Notes: generated from the letters alone by a model not told the origin. Positions 17,006 to 25,658 are shown, counted from the first letter of the stretch. The stretch is DNA of 64,000 bases from Paraburkholderia fungorum (GCF_003610895.1 NZ_MCAS01000007.1:1-64000), one strand, 5' to 3'. Program-made: numbers and translations.

Positions 17006-17749
17006 TCACGCAAGCAGGGCAGGCGGGATCTGGCCGTAAATTTCAAGCAGCGCTTCGATCGCGCGCGGTTCGTTTTTCAACAGCCGCGCTTTCGGGCCGC
17101 CGATCACAAGGGCGAACGCCTCGCCGTGAATCAGGAAGCCGCGCGCCAGTCCGGCCACGTCTTCGACGTTTTCGCCCGTCGAGCGATGCCAGCCGTTTTT
17201 CACGCCTTGCTCCACTTCGATCTCGAGCGTCTTCCGATCGATCACCGTGCCATCGGTCGAGGCGCTCAAGGGCTCGCAACTATCGAGCAGCTTGCGGCGC
17301 GCATCCACGGAGAGCGCGCCGAGCAACGCTTTGCCTGCCGCGCTGGCATGCACGTACATGAAGCCACCGGGCTCGTCGCTATAGCGGATCTTCTGGCGCG
17401 ACTCCATCACGTCAAGGTAGACGACGCGATTGCCTGCCAGCGTGGCGAGCGCGGCAGTCTCGCCGGTGGCGTCGCGCAGGGAGCTGAGCAGCGGCTGGAA
17501 CAGCAGCGTCAGCGGGTCTTCGCTGCAAATGTCGCGCGCCACGTGCAGCAGCCGCTGCGTGGGGTAATAGCCGGCTTTCACGCCCGGCGCATAGAGGTAG
17601 CCCTTGGCCACCATGGTTTGCAACAGCGCGTGACAACTCGACAGCGGGATCTCGGTTCGACGCGCGATCTCGCTGTAGATCATGGGTTGCCGCACTTCGG
17701 CAAAGAGGTTTATCACGTCGAAGACGCGTACTGCTGTTTTCACATCCAT
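17006..17749 (-). CDS. IclR-family transcriptional regulator
   Basis: Regulator of 247 residues. The N-terminal winged helix (about 5-70) reads AVRVFDVINLFAEVRQPMIYSEIARRTEIPLSSCHALLQTMVAKGYL. The C-terminal IclR effector domain (about 80-245) includes the ASAAGKALLGAL segment and EVEQGVKNGWHRSTGENVEDVAGLARGF. The frame is open upstream to 17827, but I prefer ATG at 17749 (MDVKTAVRVF) because the IclR fold starts there; the ribosome site is weak. It is divergent from an MHS permease, and palindromic TTCGATAA sites occur on both sides of the intergenic region. Confidence 0.86.
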   Translation of the reverse strand: MDVKTAVRVFDVINLFAEVRQPMIYSEIARRTEIPLSSCHALLQTMVAKGYLYAPGVKAGYYPTQRLLHVARDICSEDPLTLLFQPLLSSLRDATGETAALATLAGNRVVYLDVMESRQKIRYSDEPGGFMYVHASAAGKALLGALSVDARRKLLDSCEPLSASTDGTVIDRKTLEIEVEQGVKNGWHRSTGENVEDVAGLARGFLIHGEAFALVIGGPKARLLKNEPRAIEALLEIYGQIPPALLA

Positions 17750-17756
17750 GAGAACA

Positions 17757-17774
17757 TTATCGACATTTCGATAA
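17757..17774. promoter_or_regulatory. IclR operator candidate, inverted repeat
   Basis: TTATCGA-CATT-TCGATAA has 7-base arms and a 4-base spacer. It lies 8 bases upstream of the IclR start. The half-site TTCGATAAC (17767-17775) recurs exactly at 17894-17902 next to the permease promoter. IclR proteins bind such palindromes as dimers of dimers; assignment is inference. Confidence 0.65.
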
Positions 17775-17852
17775 CTCGATGACAATAGGGTGTCGGGTAT
17801 ACACCTAGTTCTTTGCCCTCGTTCCACGAGGCAGCCACGGGTAATCCCTTGG

Positions 17853-17882
17853 TTGACGCTTGTTATGAGCGCTACCTATAGT
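17853..17882 (+). promoter_or_regulatory. promoter of the MHS permease gene with overlapping half-operator
   Basis: TTGACG at 17853-17858 and TATAGT at 17877-17882 are separated by 18 bases. The predicted start is near 17889, and the half-site TTCGATAAC follows at 17894-17902. An inverted pair TTGTTCG (17891-17897) and CGAACAA (17922-17928) also flanks this area. Confidence 0.55.
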
Positions 17883-17989
17883 CGCGCTTCTTGTTCGATA
17901 ACGGAAATTAAGTTCTTGATACGAACAAACGGGGAATGGACGTTAAGTCCGCCCCATGCATTCGCGACACAAAATGGAGACGTACCACG

Positions 17990-19312
17990 ATGGCGCTCAC
18001 GCTCGAAACGCAACACCGGAATGCCCGTAAAGCGGGTATCGCATCATTCGTTGGGACAACGATCGAATGGTATGACTTCTATGCGTACAGCACGGCGGCA
18101 GCACTGGTGCTCGGCAAGATATTCTTTCCGACCACCTCCGCGCTGGCCGGCACGCTCGCGGCGTTCGCGACTTTCTGGGTAGGCTTTCTGGCGCGGCCGA
18201 TCGGCGGGATCATCTTCGGCCACCTCGGCGACAAGGTCGGCCGCAAGAAGACGCTGATCATCACGCTGATGCTGATGGGGTGTTGCACGACCGGCATGGG
18301 CTTGCTGCCCACCTACAACCAGGTCGGTCTGCTGGCACCCGCGCTGCTGATTCTGTTCCGTCTCATGCAGGGGGTAGCGATGGGCGGCGAGTGGGGAGGC
18401 GCGGTGGTGCTGTCGTCGGAACACGCGCCCAAGGGCAAGGAGATTCTCTACTCCGCTTTCGCGCAACAAGGCTCGCCCGCAGGCAATCTGCTGGCAACGG
18501 TGGCCTTCCTGTTGACCTCGATGCTGCCCGACCACCAGTTCATGACGTGGGGCTGGCGCATTCCGTTCCTGTTCTCGGCGCTGCTGGTGGTGGTCGGCAT
18601 GTTCATCCGCATGAGCGTCGAAGAGTCGCCGGCCATGCAGGAATTGAAGGACAAGAACAAGGTCGCGAAACTGCCGATCGGCGAGGTCCTGCGCAACCAT
18701 AAGGGACTGGTGGCAATGGGTGTGGGCGCTTGTGTGATCGGCCTGTCCGCGACTTACTTTAAGACGACGTTTGCACTTTCGTGGGCCGTTACGAGCATCG
18801 GTTTCGATCGCACACAGTTTCTTACGGTGATTACCGGTGCGATTGTCGTGCAGCTGATTGTGCAACCGTTCGGTGCGGTGCTCGCCACGAAAATGGACCT
18901 GAAAAAAGCGGTCATTTACATGCTGGTGCCGGAAATCATCGCGCTACCCGTGATGTTCTCACTGATCGCCACCGGTTCGACGAAGCTTGCGATGCTGGGC
19001 ATGGCGCTCGCCTCGATTCCGCACTCGCTGTACTACGCGGCGATGGCAGGCATTCTGGCGAAGTCGTTTCCGGTTCAGGTGCGCTACACGGGTATTTCGC
19101 TTTCCTATCAGATTTGCGGCATGGTGTTCGCCGGCACCACGCCGATTCTCGGGCAGTACCTGCTAGGCGCAACCGGATCGATTCTTTCGGTTGTGGCGTT
19201 GGGGATATTGCATGTGCTGATTACGCTGTTCTGTGCGCTGGGCTTGATTACGCGCATGCATCAGGAGGGTGCGCGCGACGCGGCGCGTTCTGCCTCGCTG
19301 GCGCAGAGCTGA
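17990..19312 (+). CDS. MFS transporter, metabolite:H+ symporter (MHS) family
   Basis: Twelve-segment permease of 440 residues. MHS hallmarks are ASFVGTTIEWYDFYAYSTAAALV at the N terminus, GHLGDKVGRKKTL in the loop between segments 2 and 3, and FRLMQGVAMGGEWGGAVVL in segment 4. Family members take up organic acids such as shikimate, citrate, alpha-ketoglutarate or dicarboxylates with protons. GGAG lies 10 bases before ATG at 17990; the upstream in-frame extension is ignored. It is divergent from the IclR regulator and likely induced together with the minus-strand catabolic operon. Confidence 0.9.
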   Translation: MALTLETQHRNARKAGIASFVGTTIEWYDFYAYSTAAALVLGKIFFPTTSALAGTLAAFATFWVGFLARPIGGIIFGHLGDKVGRKKTLIITLMLMGCCTTGMGLLPTYNQVGLLAPALLILFRLMQGVAMGGEWGGAVVLSSEHAPKGKEILYSAFAQQGSPAGNLLATVAFLLTSMLPDHQFMTWGWRIPFLFSALLVVVGMFIRMSVEESPAMQELKDKNKVAKLPIGEVLRNHKGLVAMGVGACVIGLSATYFKTTFALSWAVTSIGFDRTQFLTVITGAIVVQLIVQPFGAVLATKMDLKKAVIYMLVPEIIALPVMFSLIATGSTKLAMLGMALASIPHSLYYAAMAGILAKSFPVQVRYTGISLSYQICGMVFAGTTPILGQYLLGATGSILSVVALGILHVLITLFCALGLITRMHQEGARDAARSASLAQS

Positions 19313-19405
19313 TCGCTATCCGGCCGGACTGATGTTGCCACCGGCCTGATCAGGCAGTCTGCCGTTGCCGATGAGGCTCGGCGGACTTTGGCCTGGGCGT
19401 TCCGC

Positions 19406-20293
19406 TCAGGAAGCGCGTTGAAGCATCGTCGTTGTCGACGCGGCGTGGTTCCCGGACTCCTGCTCGAATCCGTAGAACGATGCAGGGGTGGTGCACAGAA
19501 TCGTCTCGACCACCGTTGCGTCCAGACCGAGTTCCAATAGCGTCGCTAGTGACTGGCCGTAGTTCATCACCTGCTCGTATTGAGTATGGGGCCAGTCGCT
19601 GCCCCACATCAGCCGCTCAGCGCCGAAGTGTTCGAGAAGCAGGCTCGTCGCCTCATGCACAAAGCCAGAACCTGGTGCCGCACACCGGTAGGCGCCTGAG
19701 ACCTTGACCCACACGCGGCGGGTTCTGCCGTATCCGAGCAAGGCCCTGAAGCCGGGATCTTGAATGCCTTTCTCCGGATCGGGGCGTCCAAAATGATCGA
19801 CGACCACGGGTACGCCAATTTCCAGCAACCGGTCGAGCATGGGTGCCAGGTCCTGCGCATTCCGGTGTAGTTCGATGTGCCAACCGAGTTTCGACACGCG
19901 TTCGAACAACGGTATCCACGATTTCGCTTCGAGATCCGGCAATGGCTGCCCGATCAGGTTGAGCCGTATGCCGGTTACGCCACGAGCATGCAACGCGGTC
20001 AACTCTTCTTCGGAAACGTCGGGCGTGACCACTGCTACGCCCCTCAGGCGGTGCCTGTTTTGGGACAGCGCCTGCAGCAGGTAGCGATTGTCCGTTCCGA
20101 GAAAACTCGGCTGCACCAGAACCGCACGCCCGATGTCGTGCGCGTTCAGTAATTGCAAATAGGTGTCGAGCGCCGCGTCGTAGTCAGGCGCGTAGCGCCG
20201 GCTATCCGTGAGCGGCAAGTCTCTCTGGAAGACATGCGCGTGAGTGTCCACGCGGCAGGCCTGGGGTCGAGCTGGGAATACAGGAATACGCAT
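19406..20293 (-). CDS. amidohydrolase 2 family protein (2-pyrone-4,6-dicarboxylate lactonase-like)
   Basis: A TIM-barrel hydrolase of 295 residues. The opening RVDTHAHVFQRDLP (H18, H20) supplies the HxH metal or substrate site. Later signatures are HRLRGVAVVTPDVSEEEL, GVTGIRLNL, VVVDHFGRPD and LMWGSDWPHTQYEQ, all as in the LigI group that opens aromatic-derived lactones. ATG at 20293 has GGAG upstream; the much longer open frame upstream belongs to an overlapping permease. It starts 2 bases after the MFS stop, so both are one transcript. A lactone or cyclic substrate imported by that permease is inferred. Confidence 0.85.
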   Translation of the reverse strand: MRIPVFPARPQACRVDTHAHVFQRDLPLTDSRRYAPDYDAALDTYLQLLNAHDIGRAVLVQPSFLGTDNRYLLQALSQNRHRLRGVAVVTPDVSEEELTALHARGVTGIRLNLIGQPLPDLEAKSWIPLFERVSKLGWHIELHRNAQDLAPMLDRLLEIGVPVVVDHFGRPDPEKGIQDPGFRALLGYGRTRRVWVKVSGAYRCAAPGSGFVHEATSLLLEHFGAERLMWGSDWPHTQYEQVMNYGQSLATLLELGLDATVVETILCTTPASFYGFEQESGNHAASTTTMLQRAS

Positions 20294-20295
20294 GC

Positions 20296-21594
20296 TCAGC
20301 TCCGCGGCTGGTCCAGGGTCAATCGCGCGTGATCGACAGCATCGGGAGCCGATTCGGATACCACGCCACGCAGGCGTTTGCCGCGCGTCTCGGGAAGCAG
20401 CAATACAGCGATCATCGCGAGACCGTATGCAATTGCCGCGTCGATTCCGATTGCCATGCCGAGAGACATCGAATGGCTCATGTAGCCAACAAGGACAGGA
20501 AATCCCGCCGAGGCGATCCGTCCGAAGTTGTAGCAGAATCCGACACCGGTGCCGCGCATGTCGGCCGGATACAGTTCGTTGAAAAGCGGGCCGAGGCTTG
20601 CGGGAATGCCCGCGGCGAACAAGCCGAGTGGGAAGCCCAGTATGAGCATTTGCGTGTTGGTCAACGGCAGCATCACGTAGGCGAGAACCGTCACGATGCA
20701 GCAGAACGCGAAGAGGGCGATATTGCGCCGGCGGCCAATGCGGTCGAGCAGGTAGGCACTCGCCATGCAACCGCACCAGAAAGCCACGATGACAACCGCC
20801 AGATAGCCACCGGTGTTCAGAACCGACAGGTGCCGTTCCTTGGCAAGGAAAGTGGGCAGCCAGGTCATGATCGCGTAGTACCCGCCATGCGCGCCAGTGC
20901 CCAGCACGGCGCCGATCACGGTGGTCTTGAGTACTCGCGGCTGGAAGACCTGGGTTATCTGCCCGAGCACCGAGGTCCTGGAGGCGGCGCTTGCGGGCGC
21001 GACGCGTGCCGGCTCTTTCAGATTGCGCCGTACGAACAGAACCAGGCCGGCCGGCACGAGGCCGACGGCAAACATCACGCGCCATGCGGTGTCCGAGGGT
21101 AACCAGGAGAATGCCACGGCATACACCAGCACGGCCGCGCCCCACCCAACCGCCCAGGCGCTTTGCACGGCACCCATTGCCTTGCCGCGGTGTTCGGTAC
21201 GAATGGTTTCCGCCATCAACACCGCGCCGGCTGCCCACTCGCCGCCGAATCCGAATCCTTGAAACGCCTTGAGCACCAGGAGTTGCGGGAAATTTTGCGC
21301 GAAGGCGCAGAGAAACGTGAAGCCGGCAAACCAGAGGATCGTCATCTGCAGCGTCCGGACTCGCCCGATGCGGTCCGACAACGCGCCTGCGATCCAGCCG
21401 CCGAGCGCCGAAGATATCAGCGTCACGCTGCTGATCGCGCCCGCCTGCGTATGGTCGATGCCATACGCGGCAATGATCGCGGGAATGGCCAGGGTGAACA
21501 TCTGCACGTCGAGCGCGTCGAGTCCCCAACCCGCAAAGCATCCCCAAAAGGTGTTGCGTTCCAGGGGCGTGCCCTGCTTGTACCACGTGAACAT
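20296..21594 (-). CDS. MFS transporter (AAHS/SHS-like proton symporter)
   Basis: Permease of 432 residues with 12 hydrophobic segments. It carries GWGLDALDVQMFTLAIPAI in segment 1, GALSDRIGRVRTL in the 2-3 loop and FQGFGFGGEWAAGAVLMAE in segment 4. This pattern is shared by aromatic acid and lactate/sialate symporters. I choose ATG at 21594 because GGAG stands 6 bases before it; the ATG 24 bases upstream lies inside the large palindrome and has no ribosome site. It is cotranscribed with the lactonase-like gene, and its 5' end directly abuts the 34-bp operator at 21612-21645. Confidence 0.87.
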   Translation of the reverse strand: MFTWYKQGTPLERNTFWGCFAGWGLDALDVQMFTLAIPAIIAAYGIDHTQAGAISSVTLISSALGGWIAGALSDRIGRVRTLQMTILWFAGFTFLCAFAQNFPQLLVLKAFQGFGFGGEWAAGAVLMAETIRTEHRGKAMGAVQSAWAVGWGAAVLVYAVAFSWLPSDTAWRVMFAVGLVPAGLVLFVRRNLKEPARVAPASAASRTSVLGQITQVFQPRVLKTTVIGAVLGTGAHGGYYAIMTWLPTFLAKERHLSVLNTGGYLAVVIVAFWCGCMASAYLLDRIGRRRNIALFAFCCIVTVLAYVMLPLTNTQMLILGFPLGLFAAGIPASLGPLFNELYPADMRGTGVGFCYNFGRIASAGFPVLVGYMSHSMSLGMAIGIDAAIAYGLAMIAVLLLPETRGKRLRGVVSESAPDAVDHARLTLDQPRS

Positions 21595-21611
21595 AGCCGT
21601 CTCCGTTATGC

Positions 21612-21645
21612 CATTCATGTAGTCATATATATGACTACATGAATG
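21612..21645. promoter_or_regulatory. perfect 34-bp palindrome, GntR/HutC operator candidate
   Basis: The 17-base arm CATTCATGTAGTCATAT (21612-21628) is followed without spacer by its exact reverse complement (21629-21645). It lies 17 bases upstream of the permease start and about 95 bases upstream of the divergent GntR/HutC gene. The right-hand 17 bases CATATATATGACTACAT recur exactly at 22589-22605 before the second permease. A cruciform is possible, but use as a dimer-binding operator is more likely. Confidence 0.8.
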
Positions 21646-21740
21646 GTGACCGCAATGCCGTCGAAAGTCATTGAGTATTAACCCTTGCTCACGTCGTCGC
21701 TGCGGGATGTTGTACAGTAGTTACTCCTCTGAACAACTAT

Positions 21741-22493
21741 ATGAATGCTATGGAAGCCGCCTCTTTTGTGACCAGGCCGGATGGCCGGTTGCCCCGTTAT
21801 CAGCAATTGCGTGACGACCTGGTCGGCCGCATTGCTGCAGGCGAATGGGCGCTGGAGGAAGCCATCGCCACCGAGGCGGAGTTGGGGCAGTTCTATAACG
21901 TCTCCACCGGAACGGTCCGCAAGGCGATTGATCTGCTGGTTGCCGACGGTGTGCTCACGCGCAGCCAGGGCAAGGGCACATTCATCCGCCGGCCCCGTTT
22001 CGATTCGTCGCTGTTTCGCTTTTTCCGCTTCAAGTCGCGTGACGGCAAGCCGGTGCGGCCGACCGCGCGCGTGCTCAAGCGCGAAATCGTGAAACCTGCC
22101 GAGGAAATTCGCGCTAGCCTGGGGATGAAAGCTTCCGAGAAAGCGATCCACCTGTCGCGCGTGCGCCTGATCGAAGGTCAAGCGGTTCTGTCGGAAGAAA
22201 TCTGGTTGCCGCGTGCGCGTTTCGAGCCCTTGGCCACGTTACCACTCGGCGATTTCGAGGACCTGCTGTATCCGTTATACGAACGTCTTTGCCGGCAAAT
22301 CGTGGCGTCCGCCACGGAAATTTTAAAAGTAGAGCAAGCCACGGCAAACGACGCTGCGCTTCTCGATGTAGCGGCCGGCAGCCCTGTTATCCAGGTTCAC
22401 CGTGTGGCGTCGGACTTCGCCGGCTCGCCGTTCGAGTGGCGTAGCACTCGCGGCGCCGCTGCGACGTTCCAGTACCAGGTGGAAATCCGCTAG
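21741..22493 (+). CDS. GntR-family regulator, HutC subfamily
   Basis: Regulator of 250 residues. Winged helix at about 18-85 (LPRYQQLRDDLVGRIAAGEW, then STGTVRKAIDLLVADGVL), with RSQGKGTFI as the wing. The UTRA effector domain spans about 100-245, containing AIHLSRVRLIEGQAVLSEEIWLP and the common ending PFEWRSTRGAAATFQYQVEI. No clear ribosome site precedes the ATG, and ATG at 21750 is an alternative. It lies between two permease genes whose upstream regions share the palindromic sequence at 21612-21645 and 22589-22605, so it probably controls both. Confidence 0.9.
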   Translation: MNAMEAASFVTRPDGRLPRYQQLRDDLVGRIAAGEWALEEAIATEAELGQFYNVSTGTVRKAIDLLVADGVLTRSQGKGTFIRRPRFDSSLFRFFRFKSRDGKPVRPTARVLKREIVKPAEEIRASLGMKASEKAIHLSRVRLIEGQAVLSEEIWLPRARFEPLATLPLGDFEDLLYPLYERLCRQIVASATEILKVEQATANDAALLDVAAGSPVIQVHRVASDFAGSPFEWRSTRGAAATFQYQVEIR

Positions 22494-22588
22494 AGCCGGA
22501 AAACCGCCAGAAACCCGCCGCAATACCGCTGGCCGCAGCTCGCCTATTCGGGTATCACCTCATGGTGCCCGATGCTAGTTCATATAAA

Positions 22589-22605
22589 CATATATATGAC
22601 TACAT
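22589..22605. promoter_or_regulatory. second copy of the GntR/HutC operator half
   Basis: CATATATATGACTACAT is identical to bases 21624-21640 of the 34-bp palindrome. Its left side is only partly symmetric, so this is a weaker site. It is about 95 bases upstream of the ACS-family permease start. Confidence 0.65.
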
Positions 22606-22698
22606 CAATCTGGCCGTTCCCTCAGTGTTCCTCGACGTAGCGGCCGACATGCCGCCGGGCGAGCGTCGATGGCGGCCGGCGAGCAAACCGGAGCGGAC

Positions 22699-24009
22699 AT
22701 GTCCATGCAGGCAGGCTTTGAGCAGCAGGTAATGAGGAAGATGGCGTGGCGGCTGATGCCGCTTCTGATCGTCATGTTTCTGATTTCGTTTATTGACCGC
22801 CAGAACGTCGGTTTCGCCAAACTGGAGATGGTGCATGCCCTCGGCATGACGGAAGCTTCATACGGGTTGGGGGCTTCGCTTTTCTTCATCGGCTACCTTA
22901 TCTTCGAGGTACCCAGCACACTGGCACTGCATCGTTTCGGCGCGCGGACCTGGCTTGCCCGCATCATGATGACCTGGGGCGTGGTCACGGTGCTGATGGC
23001 ATTCGCGCGTTCGCTGCCGGTCTTCTATTCGTTTCGCTTCGCACTGGGTGTGGCCGAAGCCGGTTTTTATCCCGGCGTCATCTACTACCTCACGCAGTGG
23101 TTCCCGCAAAGCTATCGCACCAAGGTGCTGGGGTTCTTCACGCTGGGCAGCTCGCTTGCCAACATGCTGGGCTCGCTGGTGGGTGGGCTTCTGCTGACAT
23201 TGGGCGGCACGTGGGGCTTCGCGGGTTGGCAATGGGTATTTATCGCCACCGGTATTCCCGCCATTCTGATTGCGTTCGTCGCGCTCAGATTCCTGCCGGA
23301 TTCGGTGCAGGACGCGCCGTTTCTTTCGCAGCAGGAGAAGGACGTCGTCGTCGCCGCGCTCAAGCGGGAAGCTTCGGATGATGCCAGGTCAACGCGGCCT
23401 TGGGGGGCGTTGCTCGATCCGAAGGTTCTCATGTTCGCGCTGACGTACATGCTGATGTCGACCTCGTTGTACGGGGTGACCTACTGGATGCCGACGCTGC
23501 TGAAAAGCGATGGTGTGTCGTCGTCGCTGAACGGCGTGTTGAACATGATTCCGTGGGCACTCGCGACGCTGCTTCTGCTGTGGCTGCCCGGCAAGCTCAA
23601 ACGTGAGCGCGTCGTGCTGAAGGCGATGAGCGTGGTGGCCGGTGTCGGCGTTGTTTGCTTCGCGTCGAGTCTCGTCTTGCCGACCGCGTCGATGCGTTTT
23701 GCCGCGCTGTGCCTGGGCGGTGCATGTATTCCGTTGCTCTATCCGTGTTTCTGGTCGTTGCCGCCGCGGTTCTTCGCCGGCGCAAGGGCCGCAGCGAGCG
23801 TGGCGGCGATCAACGCGATCGGCAACCTGGGCGGTTTTGCCGGGCAGAACCTGATGCCTTATGTCGGCAAGGTGGCGCACAGTCAGATTGCGCCGATGCT
23901 GGTGCCGACGGCCTGCCTGTTCGCGTTGGGGATTGGTACGGCGCTCGCCGCGCTGATCGGGGCGCGTCGCAGGATGAGGCTCGAGGCGGCGACGGTTCGC
24001 GCGACGTAG
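22699..24009 (+). CDS. MFS transporter, anion:cation symporter (ACS) family
   Basis: Permease of 436 residues from the ATG at 22699, which has GGAG 5 bases upstream (an ATG at 22669 is possible). Family marks are RLMPLLIVMFLISFIDRQNVGFAKL in segment 1, GASLFFIGYLIFEVPSTLALHRFGAR around segment 2 and GVAEAGFYPGVIYYLTQWFP in segment 4. ACS carriers import organic anions such as galactonate, tartrate, phthalate or hydroxyphenylacetate. A conserved operator-like half-site upstream ties it to the HutC regulator. Its 3' end converges with the 2-hydroxyacid dehydrogenase gene. Confidence 0.9.
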   Translation: MSMQAGFEQQVMRKMAWRLMPLLIVMFLISFIDRQNVGFAKLEMVHALGMTEASYGLGASLFFIGYLIFEVPSTLALHRFGARTWLARIMMTWGVVTVLMAFARSLPVFYSFRFALGVAEAGFYPGVIYYLTQWFPQSYRTKVLGFFTLGSSLANMLGSLVGGLLLTLGGTWGFAGWQWVFIATGIPAILIAFVALRFLPDSVQDAPFLSQQEKDVVVAALKREASDDARSTRPWGALLDPKVLMFALTYMLMSTSLYGVTYWMPTLLKSDGVSSSLNGVLNMIPWALATLLLLWLPGKLKRERVVLKAMSVVAGVGVVCFASSLVLPTASMRFAALCLGGACIPLLYPCFWSLPPRFFAGARAAASVAAINAIGNLGGFAGQNLMPYVGKVAHSQIAPMLVPTACLFALGIGTALAALIGARRRMRLEAATVRAT

Positions 24010-24023
24010 GCCGCGCGAGCGCA

Positions 24024-24968
24024 TCAATAACCCCGTGCGATTTCCACCCCGCACGGCAGAACCCCCGTCTCCCGATAGGCCGCAATGTTCTCCGCAATCA
24101 CCGCCGCAGCGGTTTCAAAGTCGGTGGGCGCCGAGATATGCGGGAGCACGGTCACCTGCGGATGACGCCACAAGCGGGAGTCCGGTGCGAGCGGTTCTTC
24201 GTCGAAGACGTCGAGAACCGCATGCGTCAGATGTCCGCTGTCGAGCGAGTTCAGCAGATCGTCGGTCACCACGACGGGTCCGCGAGCAAAGTTGATGAGC
24301 GCCGCACCCGGTTTTATCGCCGCGAGCCGGCCGGCATGAAGCAGGCCGCGGGTTTGCGCCGTCAGCGGCACGAGGCAAACGACGATATCGCTAATGCGCA
24401 GCATCTCGGTGAGTCCGTCATCATTCGAGAAGGTGTTCACGCCCGGCAGCAGTTTCGCCGATCGACTCCAACCGGCCACCTTGAAGCCCGCTTGCGCGAC
24501 ACGCGCGGCCGCGGCGGCGCCGAGCGCGCCTAGTCCGAGGATACCGACCGTCAACGCCGAAGGCTTGCGATAGGCCTGCTGACGCCACACGCCCGCACGT
24601 TGCTGACGCGCGTAGGCCGGCATATCGCGCTGCAGATAATAAGTCCATGCGAGCACGGCTTCCGCCATCGTTCTGGACATTTCCCGATCGACCAGGCGCA
24701 CGATCGGCGGCCCGCCTGACGGCCATGCGGTGACGAGTTGCTCCACGCCGGCCCACAAGCTCTGAACCCAGGCCAGATTCGGCAGTGCGGCGACATCGGC
24801 GGGATCGGGGTTCGCGACGATCGCGATCCGGGCCTGCACGCGTTGTGCCTCGTTCATGGTTCGGAACGTCGCGATTTTCTCGTCAGGCATAGCCGCTACC
24901 AGGGCCGACAGATATCGGGACTCCTGATCGGCGCTGATGTTGCTGATCAATGCAATCGTGTCTGACAT
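24024..24968 (-). CDS. D-isomer specific 2-hydroxyacid dehydrogenase (GhrA-like glyoxylate/hydroxypyruvate reductase)
   Basis: NAD(P)-dependent reductase of 314 residues. The cofactor fold has GILGLGALG near 155-163. The catalytic triad is visible as R in INFARGPVVV, E in DVFDEEPLAPDSRLW and H in VTVLPHISAPT. The short N-terminal domain and LGVxxLVTAWP-type segment (SLWAGVEQLVTAWP) match the GhrA branch, which often prefers NADPH and 2-keto acids such as glyoxylate. I choose ATG at 24968 (MSDTIALIS), although its ribosome site is modest. The neighbouring genes suggest it handles a keto or hydroxy acid released in the HutC-controlled pathway. Confidence 0.86.
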   Translation of the reverse strand: MSDTIALISNISADQESRYLSALVAAMPDEKIATFRTMNEAQRVQARIAIVANPDPADVAALPNLAWVQSLWAGVEQLVTAWPSGGPPIVRLVDREMSRTMAEAVLAWTYYLQRDMPAYARQQRAGVWRQQAYRKPSALTVGILGLGALGAAAAARVAQAGFKVAGWSRSAKLLPGVNTFSNDDGLTEMLRISDIVVCLVPLTAQTRGLLHAGRLAAIKPGAALINFARGPVVVTDDLLNSLDSGHLTHAVLDVFDEEPLAPDSRLWRHPQVTVLPHISAPTDFETAAAVIAENIAAYRETGVLPCGVEIARGY

Positions 24969-25067
24969 GGCGCACTCAGCAAAATGGAGGAAGCGCGCGC
25001 ACAGCGAGCCCGGCACGGGGTGCCGAACGCCGCTGCGCGTCGCGCTTTTCGGTGACTCTGGTGAGGC

Positions 25068-25658
25068 TCAGGCGTTCGACTTCTCCGCCTCGATCTCGGC
25101 CATGTCCTGGAAGCGGTCGGCAATACGGGGATGAGCGCGGCCACCGTCAGCCGCACCGATGGCGATCAGGATTTCGTCAGGGCCGGGTGCATCCGCCATC
25201 TGGAAGGTCGCTGTGATGAAGTGCGAGCGCTTGCCGGTTTCCGACTTATGGATCATCGGAACGGACAGGAGCGCGCCGGGACCGACACGCGTGTTCGTGA
25301 AGCTGAGAAACGCCGTTCCGTTGACCGCCTCGCGATACATGTTGCCGAAACGCAGCGTGTGAATCAGCGCCGAGCCATGCTCGATTTCACCGTTCACGCC
25401 CACTGTCGCCGCCTTGCCGTAGGCTTCGACGCGATCGGCCGGCATGATCGCCACGAGCCGGCGAGTCATCTCCGTCCCCAGCACGGGAGCCAGACGCAGA
25501 ATCTCCGGCCGGAGGTTTTCCACAAAACCCTGACCCGCCCAGGGATTACGAAGTACGGCCGCGACGATCACGGTTGTGATCGGCCGTTCGGTTGCCTTGC
25601 CACCCTCGATGACGGTTTCCTCGACAAAGGTAGCAATCTTGCGAAGTCCAGTTTCCAT
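25068..25658 (-). CDS. amino acid synthesis family protein (DUF1185, PF06684)
   Basis: Protein of 196 residues matching the PF06684 family, named for a presumed amino acid role and known only structurally (a chorismate-mutase-like trimer fold in Bordetella, from memory). Visible family segments are LRKIATFVEETVIEGG at the start, AAVLRNPWAGQGFVENL (about 34-50), ATVGVNGEIEHGSALIHT and FGNMYREAVNGTAFLSFTNTR. No classic catalytic motif is obvious, but E-H in GEIEHG and the conserved arginines look functional. It is divergent from the PucR-like regulator at 25809, which places it in the flavin-monooxygenase catabolic cluster. Its function is unknown. Confidence 0.85.
   Translation of the reverse strand: METGLRKIATFVEETVIEGGKATERPITTVIVAAVLRNPWAGQGFVENLRPEILRLAPVLGTEMTRRLVAIMPADRVEAYGKAATVGVNGEIEHGSALIHTLRFGNMYREAVNGTAFLSFTNTRVGPGALLSVPMIHKSETGKRSHFITATFQMADAPGPDEILIAIGAADGGRAHPRIADRFQDMAEIEAEKSNA

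Noticed and set aside
21588..21618. An upstream ATG at 21618 for the AAHS-like permease
   Set aside because: It lies within the 34-bp palindrome and has no ribosome site; ATG at 21594 has GGAG at 6 bases.
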